From Lachnospiraceae bacterium (GTDB taxonomy: Bacteria; Bacillota; Clostridia; Lachnospirales; Lachnospiraceae), in assembly GCA_015057005.1 (NCBI GenBank), contig SVFF01000002.1, positions 186,001 through 250,000 of the forward strand: a DNA stretch of 64,000 bases. Direction: 5' to 3'. A model generated the notes under the pieces. That model ran no database searches and was not told the origin of the DNA. It saw nothing but the letters and a program-made list of their open reading frames with translations. Every line of letters starts with the position of its first letter. Position 1 is the stretch's first letter. A program made the translations under genes and the position numbers. Positions 56,391 to 64,000 of the stretch are shown here, in pieces.

Positions 56391-57443
56391 TTATCCCAAT
56401 TTATGGAACTGGATACAGTTGGGCTCATGAACCTTCATACCGCGGCCGTTCATGACCATAGTGCCGGCTTCCAGATCAATGCGGAAGAAGGTCATCGTGT
56501 TGCTCTCGTGGTTCAGAGATACAAGCGATTTGTTATCCGGGAAGAAATCAGCATCCTTGGGATAATCCCCGCTGACAGGCAGGGAGAAATTCTTGGTCAA
56601 CAGTCCGGTTTCCTCATCCACATTAAATACGGTCACGGAGTTATTTCCCGCTACAGAACACAGCAGATATTTGTAATCATCAGAAAATCCGAATGCGCTG
56701 GCACTGTTCACACTACCTCTGGAAAGCTTGATGATCTCCACAGTCTGAAGCATTTCAAAATTAGGGCCTCTCTTGCCATCCTCATAGCGATATACATCCA
56801 CAGTACATTTCAACTCATTGATAATATACAAGAACCTTCCGTTGGAAGCCACCTGAATGGTCTTGGGCGCCGCATTCAGTGCACTGCGCAGAATATCTAC
56901 AAGTTTCACCTTACCGCTTACATGATCAAACTTATATACATTCACGTGATCCATGCCCTGATCTGCCACCAGAAGATATTTATTGTCGGTGGTCATAACA
57001 GCACAAGTAACATGAGGTCTGGCGCTGCGCTCTGCAATACTTCCCATGGTCTTGTGGAAGATTTCATCAGTAATGGCACCTACGGAACCATCCTCGTTCA
57101 GTCTAAGCACTGTCAGTTTACCATCATGGTAACCTGCTACGAAAAGATACTTGTCCTCATAATCGGTAGACAAAAAGCATCCTCTCATACCGTTAATTGG
57201 TGCAAAATTTAAAAATTCCAGATTGCCGTCTTCCAGGATGTGGAAGGACTCCACTCCAAAATCGGTAATGGAATACAAATACTGTCCGTCATGAGATTCC
57301 GTGATGTAGGAGGAATTGGTAATCTCTACCTTGTCCTTCTCATAAAAGCGGCCCGCCTCCATATCCACATCATATATTTTTATTCCATGGCTGTCTCCCT
57401 GAGTGTAGCTGGAAACATATGCCACGTACTTTTCTCCTGCCAT
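56391..57443 (-). CDS. lactonase-like seven-bladed beta-propeller protein
   Basis: A 350-residue protein of the lactonase (YkgB/Pgl-like) family. Repeated blade strands such as GQYLYSITDFGVESF, NKYLLVADQGMDHVNVYKF and YKYLLCSVAGNNSVTVF are visible about every 45-50 residues, and RPHVTCAVMTTD carries the family His. The family includes 6-phosphogluconolactonases of the non-SOL type, but the true substrate is uncertain. It has no signal peptide, so it is cytosolic. GAGGAGG lies before the ATG. It is monocistronic. Confidence 0.85.
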   Translation of the reverse strand: MAGEKYVAYVSSYTQGDSHGIKIYDVDMEAGRFYEKDKVEITNSSYITESHDGQYLYSITDFGVESFHILEDGNLEFLNFAPINGMRGCFLSTDYEDKYLFVAGYHDGKLTVLRLNEDGSVGAITDEIFHKTMGSIAERSARPHVTCAVMTTDNKYLLVADQGMDHVNVYKFDHVSGKVKLVDILRSALNAAPKTIQVASNGRFLYIINELKCTVDVYRYEDGKRGPNFEMLQTVEIIKLSRGSVNSASAFGFSDDYKYLLCSVAGNNSVTVFNVDEETGLLTKNFSLPVSGDYPKDADFFPDNKSLVSLNHESNTMTFFRIDLEAGTMVMNGRGMKVHEPNCIQFHKLG

Positions 57444-57555
57444 AGCAGTATCCTCCTCATTTTTATCTATATTTGTTCATTCTCCGGTTTCAAATCAGAT
57501 TCTCTATAGCTTAGAATAACACAAAAATCCTGATTGGGAAATATATTTTCTGCAT

Positions 57556-57605
57556 CCGCTCCGAAAACTTCTGCCAAACCATCGGCAGGCCGGCTTTCGG
57601 AGCGG
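57556..57605. repeat. nested inverted repeat
   Basis: Outer arms CCGCTCCGAAA (57556-57566) and TTTCGGAGCGG (57595-57605) with inner arms CTGCC/GGCAG. It follows the Cys/Arg-rich gene and could terminate it, but no T-tract follows on the minus strand. Confidence 0.5.
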
Positions 57606-57626
57606 AAAATCATCCTTTAAAAGATT

Positions 57627-57941
57627 TTATGACTCGCAGCCACAGGTATCACTTCGCCCACGTCTGTCATCCCACCTGTCTTCGCGTCTCTCCTCACGTC
57701 TTTCCTCGCGGCGCTCTTCACGTCTCTCGCCGCGTCTGTCGAAGCCGCAGTCCACCTGATTCTCAAAATTGGGAAGTGTGTTCGCTCTTTCACAGATGCG
57801 CTCGCACTTTCTCTCGCATTTTCGCTCGCAGCGTTCTCTTTCATTACAGGATCCACAACCGTTGTTTGCGCAGTTGTTGCCGCAGCCGGACAAACCATTG
57901 TTTCCACAGCACAGCAGTAATAATATTAAGATACTGTTCAT
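57627..57941 (-). CDS. Cys/Arg-rich low-complexity small protein
   Basis: A 104-residue protein in four parts: a hydrophobic N-terminus (ILILLLLCCG, residues 4-13), a Gly/Asn/Cys stretch (GNNGLSGCGNNCANNGCGSC), a run of CERK-type tetrapeptides with Cys every four residues (about 34-52), and after a short linker an RREE tetrapeptide array (about 72-90), ending CGCES. The ribosome-binding site AAAGG lies eleven bases before the ATG. Nothing similar is known to me with a function; it resembles small Cys-rich spore-coat-type proteins in composition only. Coding is supported mainly by the repeat period of 12 bases and the start signal. Confidence 0.6.
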   Translation of the reverse strand: MNSILILLLLCCGNNGLSGCGNNCANNGCGSCNERERCERKCERKCERICERANTLPNFENQVDCGFDRRGERREERREERREERREDRWDDRRGRSDTCGCES

Positions 57942-58066
57942 ATTATACCAAGCCTTTAACTTATTTATAGTATCTTATTCTGTTTTTAGGCTTCGTTGCA
58001 AGTCCCTGCGCTTTTTCTTACATGTGACCGGAACTTTTCCGGTCCGTCCCGCGGTTACATTTACTA

Positions 58067-58603
58067 TTATTTCAGCAATGTCTTACGCACATACCGGAAA
58101 GTTTCTTTTTCTCCTTTTTCGGCCAGCATCGTCAGAATATCAAGAAGTATCCTGCGGGTCTCCTCATGAATGGGTGCTTTGTCGGTACCTCTGTAATAAT
58201 ACTGAAGAGGGGAAGCATCCGTATAATCATTTCCCATGTAAACCTTGCTGGCAGCAATACGGTCCATGACCATCTCCGCGATATACTTTTTGGGCATTGG
58301 CACCGGGATCATGATATCCTCCGCCTTGGCTCTGGAATTGTAGTCAATCCAGTATTCATAATGATGCTTATTCCTGCCTTTATGATGAAGCCAGGCGCTG
58401 GAATAGCCGATATCTTCTCTCTCGGCATTGTTGGGGCTTCTGTCACCCTGGAAATATTTGACACCTACCCAAAATTCTGAAGGACTGTACTTGGATAGGT
58501 CATGCAGCAGTCCCTGCTTATAAAGTCCTACGCCAAAACATCCCCTCGCAACCAGATACTTATGATAAGTGATCGTCCTAAAATGCTTCCACACTTTGCT
58601 CAT
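58067..58603 (-). CDS. DUF5662 family protein (HD-like)
   Basis: A 178-residue protein of the DUF5662 family. GLLHDLSKYSPSEF at residues 31-44 resembles the HD-type metal-binding motif (His34-Asp35), and clustered histidines follow in SAWLHHKGRNKHHYEYW (about 69-85). This suggests a metal-dependent helical fold, possibly a phosphohydrolase, but activity is not established. AAGGAG lies before the ATG. It starts eight bases after the GH13 gene, so the two are an operon and may act together. Confidence 0.8.
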   Translation of the reverse strand: MSKVWKHFRTITYHKYLVARGCFGVGLYKQGLLHDLSKYSPSEFWVGVKYFQGDRSPNNAEREDIGYSSAWLHHKGRNKHHYEYWIDYNSRAKAEDIMIPVPMPKKYIAEMVMDRIAASKVYMGNDYTDASPLQYYYRGTDKAPIHEETRRILLDILTMLAEKGEKETFRYVRKTLLK

Positions 58604-58611
58604 ATCTTTTC

Positions 58612-60483
58612 TTATTCTCCTTGAAAGACTGTGTTTGCATATTCAGCAAACCTTTTGGATATTTCTTCTGATCTTACACCTTTATAAAGCACGATACTTC
58701 TTGGAGGCAATACCAAACCAGAAATCTCTGACATAGGGCAGGATGCAATGCAAGGCTCCCAGAAGTACCCTTCAGGTAACTTGGGTCTGGCAAAGCCATG
58801 CTCTTCCCAGTGCATATTGATTGCCAGATAAAAGAAATCATCTGCCTGACCATTTTCTTTTCCGGCATATTGGCCGCCAAACATCAGCCCCACATGACGG
58901 ATCCAAGGGTTGGTTTCCGGCCGCCACGCCTCACTGCCGTGATAGGACAGATCCGGATAACCACAAGCCAAATAATCCATCAGCCGCAATTCTTTTGCCG
59001 GATGGAGGATGGGATGGACATTGCGAAGCGCCACCATTTCCTGCCAGAAATTATAAATGTGGCGGTGCTTCTCCAGATCATTCCAATCCAGCCAGGTGAT
59101 CTCATTGTCCTGACAGTAAGGATTGTTGTTTCCGCCTTGTGAATTGCCGAATTCATCGCCCATAAAGATCAGAGGTGTGGAATTGCTAAGCAGCAACAGG
59201 CTCATCGCATTTTTAAGCTGGCGTGCTCTCATTTCCAGCACCTTCTGCTTATCAGAAATCCCCTCTTCTCCGCAGTTCCAGCTGTAATTGTAAGAATTTC
59301 CGTCCCTATTGTCCTCACCGTTTGCCTCGTTATGCTTGTAATCATATGACACCATGTCCATCATCGTCATGGTATTGTAATTGGTAAGGTAATGAATCCT
59401 GCCCAAATGGCGGGGAATCCTGCGCTGATGGTACAGGGCATGCTGCAGCATATCCTCATCGCCCTTTAAAAACCTGCGCATGGTGTACATATAATCATCA
59501 TTATATTCTGCTAAATTGCAATACTCCGGAGTATTTTTCTCCCTTCCATTTTTCCCATAAATACGATCAACATCAAAGCCCTGGCACCAAAGCTTCGTCT
59601 CTGCAAGCAAAGGATCTTTTGCCACCGCCTGTGCCGGAATCTCTTCTCCGATCAGATGGAAGCCGTCCACGTGATATTCCAACACCCAGAAACGCAGGAT
59701 CTCCAGAATTTCCTCCCCGGAAAAACCCTTGGGGAAATAAAACTGCATCACAAGTTCAAGGCCGTTTTGATGGAATGCTTTCACCATGCTCTTAAATTCC
59801 CACACAGCATCTTCCCCTGCGGCGTAACCGGACTTGGGCGCATAATAATAGCCCTCCTGGTAACCCCAGTAATTCAGTTTGGGAGCATCCATCCCTTTTT
59901 GCTCTTTTTTCGCAGGAAGTTCTGTAAATTCATAGGCGGGCTGCAGCTCCACCGTAGTAATACCGCTTTTCTTTAAGTAGGGCAGCTTTTCTGCCAGTCC
60001 CAAAAAAGTCCCCCTGTGCGTCACTCCGGAAGAAGGATCCATGGTAAAGCCACGCACATGCAGACAATATGCGATACAGTTTTTATAAGGAATCTTGGGA
60101 CTTTCATCACCCTCCCAGGGAAAATCGGCACCTGCTACACCGTCTCCTTCAAATACCGCTTTCAGCTCCTCTTCGCAGACAGGCTCTCCAAAAACTCTTT
60201 TCCCAGCAAATGCTCTGGCACGTCTGTCAGGACACATCGTATCATCCTCATAAAATTGATAGGATACTTTCGTTACATCAGGTACACTCACCTGTTTACA
60301 GAAAATATTACCGATTTTTTCTTTATCAGAGAAAGGAACCTTCTTGATCAGTTCGCCGGAATCTTTGTCATAGAGGCAAACTCCACAGGAAGACTTGGAG
60401 GACACAAAAGAAAATTTAATTTTTTTCCCTTCCGGGTGTGCGCCCAAAGGATACGGATTGATCTGTTTGCGTTTTTTTGCCAT
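58612..60483 (-). CDS. GH13 isoamylase/GlgX-like protein, catalytic residues lost
   Basis: A 623-residue member of glycoside hydrolase family 13 closest to GlgX/isoamylase: an N-terminal CBM48-like domain (about 10-125), a TIM barrel (about 135-500) and a C-terminal beta domain. The diagnostic SYDYKHNEANGEDNRDG block (379-395) and YCQDNEITWLDW are kept. The three catalytic carboxylates are replaced: nucleophile position Ile278 (VDGFHLIGEE where GFRFD is usual), acid/base position Gln301 (KLWCQGFD where KLIAEPWD is usual) and third Asp position Asn370 (TNYNTMT where TAHDGFT is usual). The loop with the YNH motif is deleted. AGGA lies five bases before the ATG. It is probably a glucan-binding or regulatory pseudoenzyme. 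Confidence 0.85.
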   Translation of the reverse strand: MAKKRKQINPYPLGAHPEGKKIKFSFVSSKSSCGVCLYDKDSGELIKKVPFSDKEKIGNIFCKQVSVPDVTKVSYQFYEDDTMCPDRRARAFAGKRVFGEPVCEEELKAVFEGDGVAGADFPWEGDESPKIPYKNCIAYCLHVRGFTMDPSSGVTHRGTFLGLAEKLPYLKKSGITTVELQPAYEFTELPAKKEQKGMDAPKLNYWGYQEGYYYAPKSGYAAGEDAVWEFKSMVKAFHQNGLELVMQFYFPKGFSGEEILEILRFWVLEYHVDGFHLIGEEIPAQAVAKDPLLAETKLWCQGFDVDRIYGKNGREKNTPEYCNLAEYNDDYMYTMRRFLKGDEDMLQHALYHQRRIPRHLGRIHYLTNYNTMTMMDMVSYDYKHNEANGEDNRDGNSYNYSWNCGEEGISDKQKVLEMRARQLKNAMSLLLLSNSTPLIFMGDEFGNSQGGNNNPYCQDNEITWLDWNDLEKHRHIYNFWQEMVALRNVHPILHPAKELRLMDYLACGYPDLSYHGSEAWRPETNPWIRHVGLMFGGQYAGKENGQADDFFYLAINMHWEEHGFARPKLPEGYFWEPCIASCPMSEISGLVLPPRSIVLYKGVRSEEISKRFAEYANTVFQGE

Positions 60484-60619
60484 ATGGTTCCTGCCTTTCC
60501 CTGCAAATAAACTTTCCCGACAACTCTATTCTTATTATAAATGATTGCAAAAAAAATCACAAGGATGTATAATTAACAGAGCTAAAAAAGCTTTACAAGT
60601 AAACGAGAAAGGCATAGGT

Positions 60620-60946
60620 ATGATTATGGGAAAGAATGCAGAATACGAAGATGAGGAAATGACCGTTGAATTAGAACTGGAAGACGGTGCTGTTGTTACC
60701 TGCGCTATTATCACTATTCTTGAGGTAGAGTCCAAGGATTATATTGTACTGCTCCCTCTGGATGAGGACGGCGAGAACGAAGACGGCGAAGTATGGTTCT
60801 ACGGTTACAGCGAGAATCCCGACGATCCTAACGAAGAGCCCGAATTACGTTGTATTGAAGATGACGACGAGTACGAGAAGGTAGCAGATGCCTTTGACGA
60901 ATATCTGGACAACTGTGAATTCGACGAGCTGGTTGACGAGGAATAA
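60620..60946 (+). CDS. DUF1292 domain acidic protein
   Basis: A 108-residue, very acidic cytosolic protein of the DUF1292 family, common in Firmicutes and of unknown function. The domain covers most of the chain (EMTVELELEDGAVVTCAIIT, IVLLPLDEDG, WFYGYSE), and the C-terminus is Asp/Glu-rich. AAAGG lies seven bases before the ATG at 60620; an upstream TTG at 60545 has no support. Its 3' 142 bases overlap the 3' end of the convergent helicase gene. It is divergent from the GH13 gene. Confidence 0.85.
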   Translation: MIMGKNAEYEDEEMTVELELEDGAVVTCAIITILEVESKDYIVLLPLDEDGENEDGEVWFYGYSENPDDPNEEPELRCIEDDDEYEKVADAFDEYLDNCEFDELVDEE

Positions 60947-63000
60947 TTTTTCAGAAGCGGATTTAAGAACCGGGAAGGCAGCCTGGGGCGTTCTTTTGTA
61001 CCTGTTAGGTAGAGAAGCTCCAGGCTTTTCTTTGCCCTGGTCATGGCCACATAGAAGATTCTGCGCTCCTCTTCGCAGGTTTCCGCATCCGGCATACTGC
61101 CGTAAGGGAAAATTTTCTCATTGCAGCCGGGAATGTAGACATGGTCAAATTCAAGACCTTTGGAGGCATGAACTGTCATCAGATGAAGGCCGGCTGCATT
61201 TTCTTTTGCAAATTTATAACCCCGATTTTCTTTGTTTTTTCCTTCAAGTGCTGCAATCAAATCCTTTATACTGCCATATTCTTTTGCCTCCTCCTTTATA
61301 TAATCCAATATTGCCATCCATTCTTCCAGACGATCTGCATTTTGTTTTTGTTTTCTGCAGCACTCCTTTAGATACTCTTCGTAGCCCACCACCCGGCATA
61401 TATATTGTACTGCAAGATAGGCAGATGTCTGTTTCAGATATTTTAACTGTTTTTCCAGACGCAGCAGTTCACGCAACGCTCTCCCACCATTGATGTCTTG
61501 TTTTTCGCGATAATAATCCTTCATCTGCCCCAGCAGGCTCTTGTTTTCAATCGGGGGCTTGTGTTCTGCCGGGTTCTTGTATTCCGTCGGGCTCTTGTAT
61601 TCCGTCGGGCTCTTGTGTTCCGTCGGGCTCTTACATTCTGATAGGCTTTGATCGACCCACTTCCCCTCCGCCAAATCACTTGGGCAGTACAACGCTTCTG
61701 TACTCAAAAAACGCTGTGGCTTATTCAATATCTGCAGATACCATCTCCGATTTTCCTCTCCCAGAGCCAAACGCATATAGGCTGAAATATCCTTAAAAAT
61801 AAAATGCTCCCGGATGTCACCTGTTTTCTCTTTCATTTCAAATGAGATACCTTGCTTACGCAGAACCGCAGCGAAAAGCTGCATATGGGTATTGGTACGA
61901 AAAAGCACCGCTCTGGTTGATCCGTCCATCGACTGTTCGAACAAATCCCGCAGGTATATATTCTGTTCCTCTTGTGTCGTAAAACTCTTAATTGTAACTG
62001 TAGACTCTGACTGTTCACCGAAACGCTCCTTAGAAGGCCGCAGTTCTTTTTCAAAACGCTCTTTATTACAGGCTATCACTGCAGATGAAGCCTTTACAAT
62101 GTCCGGCACACTTCTGTAATTGATATTCAGCAGTACTTTTTTCCCATGAAATTCCTGCTCAAACTGTTTCATGCAAGCGGGTTTCGAGCCCCGGAATCCG
62201 TAAATAGATTGATCGTCATCTCCCACTGCAAACAAATTGTATGGTTCACCGACAAGCAGCTTGATCACCTTATACTGCATGGGATTAATATCCTGAAATT
62301 CATCCATCAAAATGTGAGAAAAACGGCCACGCCAATAGTTCCTTGCCTCTCTGTCTGCCTCTAACAGCCGGGCGCACTCATACACCATATCGTCAAAGTC
62401 CATGGCCCCTTGGCGTCTTCGCTCCGCTTCATATCGTTCCCATATTGCCGAAAAATGTTTCCGCTGGGCCTCAGGTAATATTTTCTCTGCCTTTTTACGG
62501 TCACCGGTGTTTTTGCAGAAACTGATGGCAGCCAAAAAAAGCCTCTCGTCCTCAGAGTGATATTCTTTTAAAATTGTTTTCATGAGATTCGTTTTTTGAT
62601 GTTCCTGCCACAGCTGTCCTGTACAGGATACCTTGGATTGTTTTAGAATTTGAAAGAAAACGGAATGAAAAGTTCCGAAATTGACGGGAATGACCTGCCT
62701 ATCTTTGCACAGTTTTGTAAAACGGCGCTGCATGGAAAGGGCGGCCTCCTTTGTGAAGGTGATGACCAAGATGTTTTCCGGCGGCACTTTCTGTACCTCC
62801 AGAAGATAGAGAATCCGCTGGGTGATGGTAAAAGTTTTGCCGGAGCCGGGCCCTGCCAACACCAGCAGGGGCCCCTCTCCATGCATCACAGCCTGACGCT
62901 GTGCTTCGTTCATTTCTTGCCATCTCAGCGTAGATGTGCCATCCTTTAATGCGCCGTTTTTTCGGGCATCCGGCACATATTCAGCATCATATTTATGCAT
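60805..63000 (-). CDS. UvrD/PcrA-like ATP-dependent helicase
   Basis: A 731-residue superfamily 1A helicase. Q-motif MNEAQRQAVMHG is at 30-41, Walker A AGPGSGKT at 49-56, motif II MDEFQDINPMQY, motif III DDQSIYGFRG, motif V LHLMTVHASKGLEFDHVY and motif VI CEEERRIFYVAMTRAK. It unwinds DNA 3'-5' in repair or recombination by family analogy; it is not a standard PcrA, being short and divergent. Between the two halves it has a six-residue repeat array. The last ~46 residues are Ser-rich and are read from the antisense of the DUF1292 gene. The ATG overlaps the end of gltX by eight bases. Confidence 0.85.
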   Translation of the reverse strand: MHKYDAEYVPDARKNGALKDGTSTLRWQEMNEAQRQAVMHGEGPLLVLAGPGSGKTFTITQRILYLLEVQKVPPENILVITFTKEAALSMQRRFTKLCKDRQVIPVNFGTFHSVFFQILKQSKVSCTGQLWQEHQKTNLMKTILKEYHSEDERLFLAAISFCKNTGDRKKAEKILPEAQRKHFSAIWERYEAERRRQGAMDFDDMVYECARLLEADREARNYWRGRFSHILMDEFQDINPMQYKVIKLLVGEPYNLFAVGDDDQSIYGFRGSKPACMKQFEQEFHGKKVLLNINYRSVPDIVKASSAVIACNKERFEKELRPSKERFGEQSESTVTIKSFTTQEEQNIYLRDLFEQSMDGSTRAVLFRTNTHMQLFAAVLRKQGISFEMKEKTGDIREHFIFKDISAYMRLALGEENRRWYLQILNKPQRFLSTEALYCPSDLAEGKWVDQSLSECKSPTEHKSPTEYKSPTEYKNPAEHKPPIENKSLLGQMKDYYREKQDINGGRALRELLRLEKQLKYLKQTSAYLAVQYICRVVGYEEYLKECCRKQKQNADRLEEWMAILDYIKEEAKEYGSIKDLIAALEGKNKENRGYKFAKENAAGLHLMTVHASKGLEFDHVYIPGCNEKIFPYGSMPDAETCEEERRIFYVAMTRAKKSLELLYLTGTKERPRLPSRFLNPLLKNYSSSTSSSNSQLSRYSSKASATFSYSSSSSIQRNSGSSLGSSGFSL
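61541..61648 (-). repeat. six 18-base tandem repeats in the helicase gene
   Basis: Six 18-base units of the TTGTATTCCGTCGGGCTC type (plus-strand reading); units 2-5 are nearly identical and the outer two degenerate. They encode the hexapeptide YKSPTE or variants and keep the helicase frame. They sit in a loop between helicase domains, where copy number could vary without loss of function. Confidence 0.85.
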
Positions 63001-64000
63001 TCTGTAATTTCTCGATTCCCTTACGGATTCTGTTTAAGGATTCCTCCTTGCCCAGAACTTCCATAATCTCGGTAGCGCCGGCAGGTGTCATCTGCTTGCC
63101 GGACACTGCGGTACGGATGGGCCACATCACGTAACCGTTCTTACAGCCCTTCTCCTCCACATATTTTACAAGAGACTGATACAGCCCGTCATTACTGTAA
63201 TCCTCCTGTGCCTCTAAAATAGGCAGTACCTCTGTCAGCACTTCCAGTGCAGTCTCAGTGGTGGTCTTCATCTTTTTGTGAGCGTACATAGCGATGTCGT
63301 ACTCGGGCAGTTCCTGGAAGAAATCAATATGCTCTGCAATGTCGGGGAATACTTCAATACGGGTCTTCACCATTGCAGCAATCTTCTTCAGGTCGTAATC
63401 CTTAGTGATCACAGCCTTCAGGTAGGGCTCTGCCATCTCGTAGAAGGTATCAAACTCCATAGCCTTGATATACTCGCCGTTCATCCAGCGCAGCTTCACG
63501 ATATCAAATACTGCGGGAGATTTGCTGATTCTGCGGTAATCAAAGTTAGCGATCAGCTCATCCAGAGTAAAGATTTCTCTGTTGTCCTCGGGGCTCCAGC
63601 CCAACAGTGCGATATAGTTGACAATGGCCTCGGTCACAAATCCCTGCTCGATCAGATCCTCAAAGGAAGAATGTCCGCTTCTCTTGGACAGCTTCTTGTG
63701 GTTCTCATCGGTGATCAGGGGCAGATGAATGTACACAGGCACCTGCCAGCCGAAAGCTTCGTACAGTCTTACATACTTAGGAGAAGAAGACAGATACTCA
63801 TTACCGCGAACAACATGAGTAATATTCATGGTATGGTCATCCACAACATTTGCAAAGTTGTAGGTGGGATATCCGTCGGACTTGATCAGGATCATATCAT
63901 CAAGCTCGCTGTTCTCTACAGTGATGTCGCCGTACAGCTCATCGTGGAAAGTGGTGGTACCCTCGTTGGGAATATTCTGGCGCACTACGAAGGGCTTGCC
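62993..64000 (-). CDS. gltX: glutamyl-tRNA synthetase, C-terminal part
   Basis: The 3' part (about 335 codons) of a class I glutamyl-tRNA synthetase; the 5' end lies beyond the window. The KMSKS-type loop is present as KLSKRSG, preceded by the DDHTMNITHVVRGNEYLSS block split around the ATP site, and a helical anticodon-binding domain follows. The enzyme charges tRNA-Glu (and often tRNA-Gln in Firmicutes). It ends eight bases inside the helicase gene, so the two are probably co-transcribed. Confidence 0.95.
   Translation of the reverse strand, partial: GKPFVVRQNIPNEGTTTFHDELYGDITVENSELDDMILIKSDGYPTYNFANVVDDHTMNITHVVRGNEYLSSSPKYVRLYEAFGWQVPVYIHLPLITDENHKKLSKRSGHSSFEDLIEQGFVTEAIVNYIALLGWSPEDNREIFTLDELIANFDYRRISKSPAVFDIVKLRWMNGEYIKAMEFDTFYEMAEPYLKAVITKDYDLKKIAAMVKTRIEVFPDIAEHIDFFQELPEYDIAMYAHKKMKTTTETALEVLTEVLPILEAQEDYSNDGLYQSLVKYVEEKGCKNGYVMWPIRTAVSGKQMTPAGATEIMEVLGKEESLNRIRKGIEKLQNA

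Noticed and set aside
57617..57907. alternative minus-strand frame overlapping the Cys/Arg-rich gene
   Set aside because: It lacks a start signal, and the repeat periodicity makes several frames open by chance; the 57627-57941 frame has the better start.

Overview
The window looks like a chromosomal segment of an anaerobic low-to-moderate-GC Firmicute, most likely a Lachnospiraceae-type Clostridium (class Clostridia). This is an inference from gene content: a PFL-family/ACT pair, the GGGtGRT protein with a NifU-like scaffold, a serC-serA-DUF1015 group, a fused PotCD protein, DUF1292, strong AGGAGG ribosome-binding sites and A/T-rich sigma-A-type promoters. I see no phage, insertion sequence, CRISPR array or rRNA. 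About 57 protein genes and one tRNA gene (Thr, anticodon CGT) fill nearly the whole window, and most are on the minus strand.

Layout. 39-6449: a minus-strand run reading zinc-finger membrane protein, polA, coaE, metallo-hydrolase, ACT protein and PFL-family protein. 6529-11780: an FtsX-type ABC exporter with a very long extracytoplasmic coiled coil, its ATPase, a PHP phosphatase and a small exported protein. 11974-16157: a sugar-oxidation cassette (two Gfo/Idh/MocA dehydrogenases and a ThuA protein) divergent from an AraC regulator. 16285-19199: a nitroreductase, then the GGGtGRT/NifU-like pair. 19315-23984: topoisomerase III, aspartate-semialdehyde dehydrogenase and argininosuccinate lyase. 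24159-27861: an ABC importer without a binding protein, two unrecognised membrane-associated proteins and the tRNA. 28007-32862: a complete BMP-type nucleoside ABC importer. 33056-37084: DUF1015, a small unknown gene, serA and serC. 37275-43288: leuB-ilvD-ilvB plus an L,D-transpeptidase. 43401-48902: yajC, tgt, an M28 peptidase, and an AraC/aldolase/YgjV operon. 49103-50206: aroC. 50326-55261: a polyamine transport operon headed by its own cupin regulator. 55507-58603: an SDR, a beta-propeller lactonase-like protein, a Cys/Arg repeat protein and DUF5662. 58612-64000: a GH13 protein, DUF1292, a UvrD-like helicase and the 3' end of gltX.

The observations most worth following are these. (1) The GlgX/isoamylase-like GH13 protein at 58612-60483 has lost all three catalytic carboxylates and probably is not a glycosidase; it is coupled to an HD-like DUF5662 protein. 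(2) The PotA ATPase carries an insert of about 180 residues, with two Ig-like-looking repeats, inside its regulatory TOBE domain, and its partner is a PotC-PotD fusion. (3) The DUF1015 protein beside serA/serC has a ParB/SerK-like DGHHR motif. (4) The helicase reads about 46 codons into the antisense of the convergent DUF1292 gene, which gives it a Ser-rich tail. (5) A small Cys/Arg repeat protein sits between the lactonase-like gene and the DUF5662/GH13 pair.
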